From: Straminergon stramineum
Taxonomy: Eukaryota > Streptophyta > Bryopsida > Hypnales > Calliergonaceae
Reading direction: 5' to 3'
DNA length: 64,000 nt
Assembly: GCA_963920665.1 (NCBI GenBank)
Contig: OY987263.1
Span: 40,955,218-41,019,217 of the forward strand
Part shown: positions 12,601 through 21,761 of the stretch, piece after piece
Position numbering within the stretch: position 1 is the stretch's first letter
Layout of the letters: the number at the start of each line of letters is the position of its first letter
Translations under genes and position numbers: made by a program
The notes under the pieces: generated by a model
Seen by the model: the letters and a program-made list of their open reading frames with translations, nothing else
Databases searched by the model: none
What the model was told of the DNA's origin: nothing

Positions 12601-13950
12601 CTTCCAGCAGTGAACCACTTTAGGACTATGTAATTTTGGAGGACCTTGAACGTGCGGGAGAAAACGATCTAGCAGAGACAACGCTTAGAGACGATTTTCA
12701 CTCGAGGTCAATTCTAACTCTTTTTTTGGTCCATGTGAGCCGCCGTGAGCCCATGATGATCCATTGAATCAATTCGTCAAGTTCTTGTGTTTGTTTCAAC
12801 AGGGTTTTCCTAGAATGAGAGAGGACGTAGAAAGAACATGAGGTCATCGACCAATTCCCGTAGAAGAGCAAATTCAGTCGTTGGAAGTTGGTAGCAGCTG
12901 AAACGAAGTCCAGAACAAAAAATCACAGATTGCAGACATTCATCGCATCACTAGCTCCGTGGATACAAACCAGATCTTCCAGTAAGGCGTTGGTCTACGT
13001 ATTTCTTGTTTACATTACTTGTCAATTTCTTCTCTTCTAGTTTCTCATACAGGTCGAGATTGATGTACTGGACTGGACGCAGATTCTCTCGCTAGTCTAG
13101 AACAGTACTTCTCACGCGAACTGTGAAGGCGGAAAACATACAAAACAGTAAAGGTAAATGCATCTCTGCCGAACTACGTCTCGTCATCACTAGTGCTCAG
13201 CCAAATTCTATGTTGTCATTAGTTTCTTGCAGGTTTGAGACAAGTGCTTCAACATTTACAAAGTTGAAGCTGGTTACTACTAGGTTCAAATGAAGTTTCT
13301 ACTAGGTAGTGACGTTCGATCTTCTGATTTGCTAGCCTAATGTCCTGTTGAAGTAACATTAAATAGTATGAATCTGTTTCCTAACAGTACAAGAAGGGCA
13401 AATCTGACCTTCCACGATGTCGCTAATTCCGCAAACTGAGATTCAAGAGAGTGGCAGTAGTGCGCAGAGAATTCCAATTTTCAACAGCAGAGAAAGAAAC
13501 CAGGCTTGACAAAGTTCAATTCATTCCTATCGTTAGTCGTTCCACCAGTTCCCCGAACACAAACCAACTTCAGCAAATCCAGGAGAACTTACGGCAACTG
13601 TGAAATTAAAGCGGCAACTGTGAAATTGAAGTAGCAATTGCGAAATTGAAGCAGGAACAACTAGTTGCAGACGATCGATTTGAATTCCACCTAACTTCGT
13701 CGGACTTCGCAAGGACACCCTACCGCGCAGCAATAACTTCAAATTCGTTGGACTCTACGAGGACACCCTGGCGCATTAGTAATATCATAGTGTAAGACAA
13801 CAGAATATATCGAAGGCAGAGGACAGATTGCGATGACCAAACAGAGGACCGCGTGGAGCGCAAAGCAAATTCATCGGACCGGATAAAGTGGAAAAGGAAG
13901 CGCAGAGATTCTCCTCCACGACTCAGCAATAATTGATTTCCAATTGCGAG
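12600..13950 (+). other. GC-richer block with splice-like sites, candidate leader of the rightward gene
   Basis: Base composition rises sharply from about 12600 to 14900. On the plus strand there is a good donor AAG|GTAAAT at 13153/13154 with an acceptor TTTCTTGCAG ending at 13232 (79-nt intron). Another acceptor, CTCTTCTAG or CATACAG, lies near 13050, and a donor GAG|GTAAGC at 13950/13951. No long coding frame accompanies these sites, so the block reads as spliced untranslated leader for the gene that starts at 18236. The rightward gene shows an acceptor-like GAAGACAG just before its ATG. Confidence 0.4.
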
Positions 13951-13968
13951 GTAAGCACACTTACCTAC
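13948..13968. promoter_or_regulatory. paired donor sites on opposite strands
   Basis: The 14-base inverted repeat GGTAAG-CACA... around 13950-13965 presents a consensus 5' splice site on each strand (GAG|GTAAGC rightward and TAG|GTAAGT leftward). If both are used, the two divergent transcripts have overlapping first exons. Confidence 0.35.
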
Positions 13969-14073
13969 TTTGCCGCACTTTCGCGCTTTCTCCAGAAATT
14001 GAGTAGCACCGTCTTCCACGTCGCACGAGAAAATAGCATCACCGAGGGCCACCTGTACAATCAATTCCAGCAA
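13965..14073 (-). other. candidate exon, minus strand, with consensus donor
   Basis: On the minus strand an ATG at 14073 opens a 36-codon frame (MLELIVQVALGDAIFSC...) that meets a consensus donor GTAG|GTAAGT at 13965/13964. It could be the first exon or leader of the leftward transposon gene, or a small cargo gene. The protein is not recognised. Continuous frames run on to 13720, but the donor makes splicing more likely. Confidence 0.35.
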
Positions 14074-14098
14074 TGAACAGTGTGCTCTAGAGGAATTA

Positions 14099-14136
14099 GA
14101 ATAGTGACCCTCCGCGCGCGCGGAGGGTCACTGTTC
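14099..14136. repeat. palindrome 1 with alternating CG core
   Basis: A perfect 30-bp palindrome at 14103-14132 extends to 38 bp (14099-14136) with one mismatched pair. The core is (CG)n, with arms GTGACCCTCC and GGAGGGTCAC. It is the first of three copies within 260 bp. Confidence 0.9.
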
Positions 14137-14198
14137 ACTTGTTTTTCATCATTCCGCAATGTTCATTATGATTGCGGTCAAGGTTTGAGAAGTCCCGA

Positions 14199-14238
14199 TG
14201 AACAGTGACCCTCCGCGCGCGCGGAGGGTCACTGTTCA
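14199..14238. repeat. palindrome 2, perfect 40 bp
   Basis: A perfect 40-bp palindrome with arms TGAACAGTGACCCTCCG and its complement about a CGCGCG core. It could fold as a cruciform or, in RNA, a 20-bp stem. Confidence 0.93.
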
Positions 14239-14286
14239 CTTGTGGGGGTTTGTTTCCAAATCTTCCTCACAACTGCAGCGGTGAAG

Positions 14287-14360
14287 AGTAGGACCAGCGC
14301 CGACGAACAGTGACCCTTCGCGCGCGCAGAGGGTCACTGTTCATTGGTGCTGGTCCTACT
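14287..14360. repeat. palindrome 3 inside a longer inverted repeat
   Basis: The same palindrome recurs at 14305-14342 with changes at the core edge (CCTTCG against CAGAGG). It sits inside a further inverted repeat, AGTAGGACCAGC at 14287-14298 and GCTGGTCCTACT at 14349-14360, giving an imperfect 74-bp hairpin. Confidence 0.88.
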
Positions 14361-14999
14361 TTTTTCTACAATTTCACCTCTTTGGTAGGAGATGACGACA
14401 TATACAAATTTTTCAAGACTTAGAGTCACACAAGTAAGAAGATGAAGTTTGATTAGGGTTACCTTCACCTCGCCAAGCGGTGACAGAAGCTGCTGATCGT
14501 CCCAAGCCGTATGACCCTAAACAATCGAGGCGCTTCCTGTGATTCAATTACAAATGATGAGCTAATCGCGCATTCTTTAGCACGTACGGGAATTTAGATG
14601 CAGGTTGGAGCAAGCACAATTTAGTGTTTCGGAATTGAAGAAGCAAGTTTGTGCACGCACCTCCTGCTTGCAGTTGCTAGATGACGTTGCTCTGGCGCTG
14701 GGCAGCTTCACCTCCATGTTAGTTTGTACTTCCTATCGAAAATAGTGATGTAGCAGATCAGCTGATAAGATTCTTGCAAAGAGGAGAAACTCTTGCGGCT
14801 AGACAAGGAAGCACATGCGCGCGTCGAAGACTTAGGTTTCAGATAATCAACGGAGATGATTTAAGTAGATATGAGGTGCTTCTATTATGCCATTGAACTT
14901 TCCATTCCTTTTCCGTTCGAAGGGGTCGGAAGAATGCCTTTCCTCTGTGCATCACAGACAGTCATCCAAATCCATCCATTATCTGTTATGTGCCAATTC
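14361..14999. other. right part of the GC-richer central block
   Basis: Moderately GC-rich DNA without a convincing frame. By position it may contain the start region of the leftward transcript. No clear TATA element or other site was identified. Confidence 0.35.
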
Positions 15000-15578
15000 T
15001 TAACCCCATCACGCATACTATCATCTCAGAAATTGACAGATTGAGAAAAATCATTCTAAAGTGCTATTGGAAAGCATATTTTTGAATTGACATACAATTG
15101 CAAGTAGTAAATTTTGATTTGAACACTCCATCCTCATGGGTAGATTCACCAATGCTACGACCAATCTTTTTTCATAAATTTTGAACGTTCAATTTTAGAG
15201 TTCCTTCTAAATTCGAGTAGAAGCAAAGAAGAATTATCATGTTTACAGAAATTAATTTGGAATGAATTTAAAAGGAGGTTCTCTTCACATGGTGTTCATT
15301 TTTAATTTATGTATTTTTACAGTCTATGACCTCATTTTGACGAATGTAGTTTTGAACTTAAGTCAACGCAATTTGACTACTTGACATCTTTGCACAATAG
15401 GAATTGTAGAAGAATATGTATTGAGGTTACATCAAATCCAACTGTTACATATAAGAAGAATTTGATAATATATGTCCACAAAATAGATTCTTTCATCCAA
15501 ATAGTTAAGAAGATGAAACTCTAGTTTTAATCTGTTCATAGTCCTAAATATGGACTACATGGAGCACTTAGAGTTTAA
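15000..15578. mobile_element. TTAA-flanked non-autonomous element nested in the large transposon
   Basis: TTAA lies at 15000-15003 and 15575-15578. The interior (ATTGAC...GAGAAAAAT, GAAAGCATATTTTTGAATTG, CACCAATGCTACGACCAAT) matches the element at 62305-62866 along its whole length in the same orientation. It therefore inserted after the large transposon was in place, or was carried with it. Confidence 0.72.
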
Positions 15579-15639
15579 GAGTACTGGAATATAAGTTGTG
15601 GTACTCCATAAGTGTTTAGCATGCCCTCCCTTGTTTATT

Positions 15640-15985
15640 TGTTTATTTGTTTATTTGGTTTGAACCCTAGTCTCCACCATTACAATGGGGAGTCTTTGCA
15701 TTCTATGAACCTACTTCCCTTCAATGTTTAATGCCACCTTTTTATTCCATTTATATCCTTCATATTCCTTGTTTAATGATGAGAGCATGTGCTGTAATTA
15801 TTTTTCCAAGGCCATTTTTGACTCCTTTCTCATGTTTTTTAACCTTTTGTTTGAAAAAATTGTCACATGGGAGACAATATATTGAGAATTTCAGAAATTG
15901 GATGGATTAGAAGTCGAAAAAATGAAATAGGTTTGGACTTTGGGCTTGGACTTTGGGCTTGGACTTTGGACTTTGGCCTTTGGCC
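15640..15985 (+). repeat. short tandem repeats
   Basis: Two low-complexity tracts: TTTATTTG repeated near 15637-15660, and a 13-bp GGACTTTGGGCTT unit repeated near 15934-15985. A 112-codon frame at 15867-16205 is generated by this repeat and is not judged to be a gene. Confidence 0.6.
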
Positions 15986-15993
15986 TTTGGAGG

Positions 15994-16127
15994 CTTCACA
16001 CTATGGCCGGCCGAAGGCTCCAATTCCTAGTTTTTTTGACCTATTTATTGCTCATTTCCTTGGACTCTCACCAAAGTTTGGCCACTTAATCCCACAACCT
16101 CTCGACTTGGACGGCCATAGTGTGAAG
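15994..16127. mobile_element. small hairpin element
   Basis: CTTCACACTATGGCCG at 15994-16009 is perfectly repeated in inverted orientation at 16112-16127. This gives a ~134-bp remnant of a small inverted-repeat element inside the large transposon. No target duplication was identified. Confidence 0.6.
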
Positions 16128-16129
16128 AG

Positions 16130-18220
16130 GCCCTTAATTTCATATGTAAGGCTTGCATTTAGTGTTGATCTTCGAAGCTTAGTTAATTATTTCAAAAAAG
16201 CATGAATACAAAAGATTGTGAGCACCTCCCACCGAAGCCAAATTTGTGGGTGTTTAGTTAGAAACATATTTTCTAAATATGATATTTTATGAAGGAAATC
16301 CTATAGAGCTTCCAAACAACCTCATGTTAAAGTCACTCCCACATATTGAAGTTAAAGAATGATAATATTTTGTTGAAAAGGAAATTCGGCAGACATTCTA
16401 AAATTAACCTTGTAGAGTTCTTAGTAAAATATATGTGTAATAAATGGTTTATGACATCATACAGATAGAATTTTTAATTCTAATTGTACCACTCATGTTT
16501 GAATATTGAATAAAGTATTGTAGTACAAACTATTTTATGTTGGTATTAATGGAATTAGCAAACTGGACAAGACATTTTGAACACTTACTAGTTAACCTTA
16601 TTTTATGTAGTGTTATAATCTGCGGATGCATGCACAAAGAATTGTTCTTTGGAGGACATATGGTATCCTAATTTTCTTAAACTTGTGTATTACTTCACTT
16701 AGAACACAATAGTTATAAAAATTGTGAAATTTCATTTAGTACTTGAACTTCGAATTACATTTATGGAATAAGTAGGTTTGATTGTATGCTATTTTGTTTT
16801 TTGTTTAAAGTTTAGTGCATATTTGAAGAACTTATTAAGAAAAATTTCATATAATGATGTTATAATGTGCAGAATAGAATTACTAGGAACATAGGGTTTT
16901 CAAATTTTTTGGATCTCCATAGATTGAGTTCAAAATTTTGGTACTTCAAAGGTAGTTTAATGTAGAAGCACTAAGCTCTTCTATTATAGTGTATGAGTAC
17001 ATTTAAAAAGTTTAGAACTTATGATCACAATGAAAGTGTATTTGCTTGTAGAGTAGAGGACCATTACACTTGAAAGACCTAGAAGGCCTAGAAGCAAAGA
17101 TTGTTATTGTTATCCTCAACTTTTCACATATTTTATGATATCGGAAGTTCTACATTGATAAATAATTTTGTAGCTTCAAGAGTTAACAGTTGACTATTTT
17201 ATTTACAGCTTGGAAGTGTGGTCACGCTATATCAACTACATGTAATTCTAGTACATTAGTATGAAAACTTAGAGAATAATGTAACAAAATTGGAGTATAT
17301 AGAGTACAAGGTCTTCCTCCTTCTCTAGGGGCAAACAATAATTGTTGAAAACAACGTTTATGAAGTGCATTTCTTGAAATGCATATCATTGTAAGTTCGA
17401 TTCTTTTTCATATGAAATGTTCAACTTGAAGTATCTCATATTGAAGAATTTAGTTTACATCTTAGAATGGTAATTAAGGAAATTTATGAGTTATAAAAAG
17501 TAAATCTCTAGTTTGTAGTCCTCATATGAAGTTTAAGATTTCTATTCAATGAATATATAGTTTACAATTAAATTTTATTTTATATTGTGAAACTTTAAAT
17601 ATCATTTTCCTCATGTTGTTGAACATTACAATGTGCAAGTTTGAAAAATTATTATGTCAATTATGTATTAAAATTGAAGTATAGAAACTTAGACCAATGT
17701 TCCTTAAGAAAACCAAAGAGATGTTTATTTTCAAGGAAATAAATAGGAACTCAAAAATTTCATGAAATGTATTTATCTTTATACTAAAGTGAAGAACATT
17801 TAATTTTTGGTGAATTTAGACTTTGAGTCGGACACATAGATTGGGAATGAATGAAATTTTTGTCTGCATTTGGGTTATTCAATGTACATTTGTCCAAGTT
17901 AAAATACATTGAAATGATTATTTAGGAAGTCTTAAGAGTAACTTGCTAGATTTGATTCAGTTTGTTGTAACCAATTAAAACGACATAGTATTTGAAGAGA
18001 GGACATAGGAAAAAAATAATATGGAGGTGTCTTCTCCTAATGTATATGAGGATGTTTACTTTGTGTCAATGTTGTTTGGTTCTTTAGAAGATCCTTACAA
18101 GGTGTGTGTGACATATGTTAACTTTTCTGTATGTACATGGAGACAGATCGAAGACACATGAGTGAAGAGAGGGCAGTTCAACATTGCACCACTGTGTGAC
18201 AAACGGTTCTGCACGATTGA
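16130..18220. other. non-coding inner segment, right of centre
   Basis: AT-rich with no credible frame. It ends in GAAGACAG, an acceptor-like sequence just before the ATG of the rightward gene, so part of it may be a leader intron. Confidence 0.4.
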
Positions 18221-18235
18221 TTGAAGACAGTTGCA

Positions 18236-21200
18236 ATGGAAGCATTTGGTAGTCCAGTAGCCTTTAATGCCGTTGGGAGTTCGGTGGTTGCAACTGAACG
18301 AAGAATCGTAGGTGAACGATTGACGCGTGTGGTACGAGGAAGACTTTTCCAAGAAGAAGATCGCGTCCCTTCAAATGTAGTCTCAAACGCTTCTAACGGG
18401 ATGGTGCAACTTCTTGGAAAGGATGGGAATGTTGTAGGAGTTGGTGTGGTGGATACAAGCTTTGCATGTCAGGATGAACTTCATCAACTCAAGTTACGTC
18501 CATTCGAAATTGCAGTTCGTGTTACACATGCCTTGCATGAAGGAGAATGGGTTGGTGAGGTAGTGGGGAAGTTGCTCATTGATTGTGTGGATAAGGTCAT
18601 ACGATGGTGTCAATCTTCAATCCGTTGGGCATGTCCTTCGGAAATAAGAACAACAAGAAGTACTAGAATTGAAGAACAACATTTTTCCTTTCCTCCTATT
18701 GCAACACCAGAATTTGATTTTAATGACATGGAGGAGAGCCCTACTGCTTCAAATGCAACCCCAACAAGTCATGGTGAAAGAAGTACATCTACAAGAAGTT
18801 CTCCTATGACACAGGAATCTGAAGCTAGTGTTCATGATGCACCAGGAGTACAAGGAATGCCTATACATGCACCGAAGAGGAGGTATTCAATAACAAATCG
18901 GAGGGCAAGGGTGAGAAGTCCAAGAGAACGAGGGGAATCAGCTAGTGAGAAAGTTACTCTTGAAAGTGTTTTATGCGCGAAGCAGAGAGGAGCATGTAAA
19001 CGCAATTGTTTACGTGATGTCGATGCCAAAAACATTTTGGATCAACGATACATGGCATGGGGTCAGAAATACGAAGCGAAGGCTACATGGATAATGCAAA
19101 TGCTCAATGCTTTCTACACTCGAATAGAGGGGCAAACAAGAGACAAGTATGTGACAAAATTAGATGGTAGAGTGGTTTGCAATGCTTGCTTTGCCGCGGC
19201 GTTGGGTTATTCACAAAGGCGTTTTAAGCAGTTGAAGACATCACATAACATATATGGTAGAGTGGCAGGTATTCACGGAAACACATGTCAAGGGAGGGAA
19301 AGTGCAAAAATGTCAGCTGCTAGGGAAAGTCTTGATGTTTTTGTAAATGAAGCAGGATGTCAGCAACCCCATCGATCGGTAAGAAGGAAGAAGGACAATG
19401 CGGTATTACCATTGATTTTGTTGCCAATGAATACAAGCAAGCTGGATGTGTTTCAGTATGTGAACGAAGAAGTGAAGAAACTGGTGGATGGGACTGAATT
19501 GTCCATGAGCTCATTTCGTCATCTTTGGCGGAAGGAGTTCCCGCATGTGTAGATTCCACCATTTTCAAGATTCTCAAAGTGTTACCATTGTTGGGAGTAT
19601 AAATGTGGAATGGAATCCACAACAAATGCAGCCGCAAAGGTGAAGATCAAAGAATTATACATTGTGCACATTCGAATTCAAATGGAGGAGAGGCGAGATT
19701 ACTGGTTGTTCAAGAGATCTGCAATGATTACTCCGGACATTTTCATGTGTTTGATTGTGGATGGTATGGATCAAAATACAACTATGATACTGAAGATGAG
19801 GCAATCCGTGAAAAACATCGAATCTCGATTCGTGAAGACTCATCTTTGTGGTGTCTTGGTCCATGGGATTGGATTATATGCTGATGTGTGGATAGATGCT
19901 CACCACAAGCATGATAGCAATCAAGTTATAACGTCAGTTATGAACGTAATATGTGACGTGAAGCATAGGAAAGGATCGTTGCCACTGACGTTGAGGATTC
20001 AAGTTGACAACACAACAAGGGAGAACAAGAACATCTACATGTTTGGCTTGTGTGCCGCACTAGTTGGCCTTGGTTTTTTCAAGGAGGTGCATCTATGTTT
20101 TTTAATCGTTGGACACACCCACGAGGACATTGATAAGAGATTCAGTGTAATTTCAAACGTCCTCAAAAGGAGAGACATAGATACATTAGAGGAGATGTTA
20201 CAATTGGTGGAGAAAGGAACATCATATACCGAGGCTTTTGTAACTGCTCATAAGCTTGAACATGTTCGAGACTGGAAGGCATTTATCACACCTCATTTGC
20301 TACGAGGTGGGGATCAGTTGACGGGCATAACATTTCCACACCATATGAGGTTTTACGTGGAAAATGGTTTGGTCCGCGTGCAACACAAACATTTCAGCTC
20401 AGATGAGTGGGGCCCATCAACGGGACATTTGTGTTTGAACTCACTACCAAGTGTAACAGAGAAACCAAATCTTGCAGAAGTGTTTGCAGCTGATCAGAGA
20501 GAATTGAAAGCATTGGACGAGTTCATTGCTTACAAACAAAAGTTAATATTGCGAGGTGCTGACAAGATGAAGAACATGGAAGTTGTGGACAAAACAAACG
20601 ACTTCAAGGATTATCTAGAAGATTTTCCACAACAGAATAGAGAAGGGGCACGTGATTTACCATTTTGGCCTAGCGATATCTTGAACGAGAGTGAAGAAGA
20701 TAATGTTATTCCAAATGTGGTGGAAGAAGGTATAAATTCAAGTGCATCTACTGACGCTGATGGAAACACAACAAGGAATGCAGCTGTGGACTTGATTATG
20801 GCAACAATGCCTAATCCAGAGAGGAGGGGGTATTTTGGACCTCGTCGAGATAGACCCCCACAAGAAGTATCTCGAAGAGTGACTGGAGGAAGGAATAGAG
20901 TCGGAAGTCATCATGCAAGAACAGAAGCAATACAAGATGCAAATGAAGATCCTTTTCCTCCTTTCAATCCAGAGAATGACATTATCATAGGCCAGTTCGT
21001 GGCACTTACTGTGGAGTTGAGGGAAGTAAGAGGAGGAGTACCTTTTTACATCGGAAAGGTATTGGAATTTGGTCAAGGGAGGTGGGCCTCAAAGATGAAA
21101 GTCTTGTGGTATTGGCCTTCAAAGAGATCTGGAGCAGAAGAAGAAGAAGTAGGTAGTAATAGAGTGAGGTACACGAATTGCATGGAATCTACATGGGAAC

Positions 21201-21439
21201 CGTCTGGGGAGAGGTTTGCTTGGATTGAGAAGGAAGCTACTATATATTCATGGATGGATGCCCCTCATCGAGGTAGAATAGGTCATGCAATGAGCTCCAA
21301 CATCACTATGCACAGTATACAAACAGAGGAGACAATGGTCATTCCGACTGAGGCTAAACCGCATCTTGTGGAGTACATGGCGATGCAAATGGAGGACCTT
21401 GATGACAAACGTCTACAAAATGATTTGAACATGTACTAG
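18236..21439 (+). pseudogene. transposase-like protein of the large transposon, one in-frame TAG
   Basis: One frame runs from ATG at 18236 to TAG at 21437-21439, about 1,067 codons, broken only by an in-frame TAG at 19550-19552. Protein-like sequence continues in phase after it. The N-terminal ~150 residues are a small globular region, followed by a Ser/Thr-rich linker. A Cys-containing region follows (CAKQRGACKRNCL ... VVCNACFAAALGYSQRR ... HGN, ~245-350). Just after the stop comes FSKCYHCWEYK, a possible zinc-binding pair. A domain with RNase-H-like acidic spacing follows: IVDGMDQNTT, RIQVDNTTRENKN and LIVGHTHEDIDKRFS (~507-645). That ordered set is typical of a widespread family of uncharacterised mobile-element proteins in plants, oomycetes and animals that I believe is catalogued as DUF7869; the catalytic reading (Asp, Asp, Asp/Glu) is inferred. 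The C-terminus (~900-1,060) carries a hydrophobic, Trp-rich module (FYIGKVLEF, MKVLWYWPSK, ESTWEPSG) resembling a small chromatin-reader or SH3-like fold. Confidence 0.85.
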
Positions 21440-21730
21440 AAAAGTATTATGTTATGTATTTTATTATTCACCTTCTAGTAGTAGGCATTTAGATATAATT
21501 TAATGTGAAGTGCAAAACAATATGCATTATGAGTAGCAAGGATTGGAGGAGTGAAAAGTGTACAAGGTTTTTATGAAGTAAAATTAAATTTTGGAGCAAT
21601 ATGATGATTTGTCTTTGAACAACTTGTCCATGAAATAGTAAATAAACTTTTGGAAAAATGCCCCCCCCCCTAATATTTGAAATTGTCTATTTTATATGGC
21701 GTACGAGCCAAGTGCAATATCGCACCTTCT
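21440..21730. other. right subterminal region of the large transposon
   Basis: It holds the 3' untranslated part of the rightward gene, a run of ten C (21661-21670), and the subterminal motif GCCAAGTGCAAT at 21707-21718 shared with the left end. CGCACCTTCTAAGTGC just inside the TIR is a degenerate version of the left palindrome. Confidence 0.55.
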
Positions 21731-21757
21731 AAGTGCAAAAATGCCTAATTCGGTGTT
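21731..21757 (-). repeat. right terminal inverted repeat of the large transposon
   Basis: The reverse complement of the left TIR with two mismatches. The outermost base is at 21757 and is followed by AATC (21758-21761). Confidence 0.88.
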
Positions 21758-21761
21758 AATC

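Larger units (their letters stand above)
4475..21761. mobile_element. ~17.3-kb DNA transposon with two outward-facing genes
   Basis: The body runs 4479-21757. Its ends are 27-nt inverted repeats matching at 25 positions (AA-ACCGAATTAG-CATTTTTGCACTT). AATC occurs immediately outside both ends (4475-4478 and 21758-21761), a candidate 4-bp target duplication. Inside, a gene of 1,530 codons runs leftward (9616-5027) and a transposase-like gene of about 1,070 codons runs rightward (18236-21439). Both end within about 550 bp of their terminus. The 8.6 kb between them is non-coding apart from a GC-richer block at 12.6-14.9 kb with palindromes and splice-like sites. A TTAA-flanked element (15000-15578) and a small hairpin element (15994-16127) are nested inside. 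The superfamily could not be assigned: the transposase-like protein is not a recognised Mutator, CACTA, hAT, Harbinger, mariner or piggyBac enzyme. The ends are well supported; a 4-bp duplication alone could be chance. Confidence 0.85.

Noticed and set aside
13533..13742. 69-codon minus-strand frame continuing the candidate exon at 13965-14073
   Set aside because: The preceding consensus donor makes direct continuation doubtful, and its sequence has internal repeats (GCAACTGTGAAATT units).
15867..16205. 112-codon plus-strand frame
   Set aside because: It is built from a 13-bp tandem repeat and a hairpin element.
4567..21670. C runs near both transposon ends as part of the inverted repeats
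   Set aside because: Both are on the same strand, so they are not inverted, and they differ in length (15 and 10). Likely coincidence or slippage.
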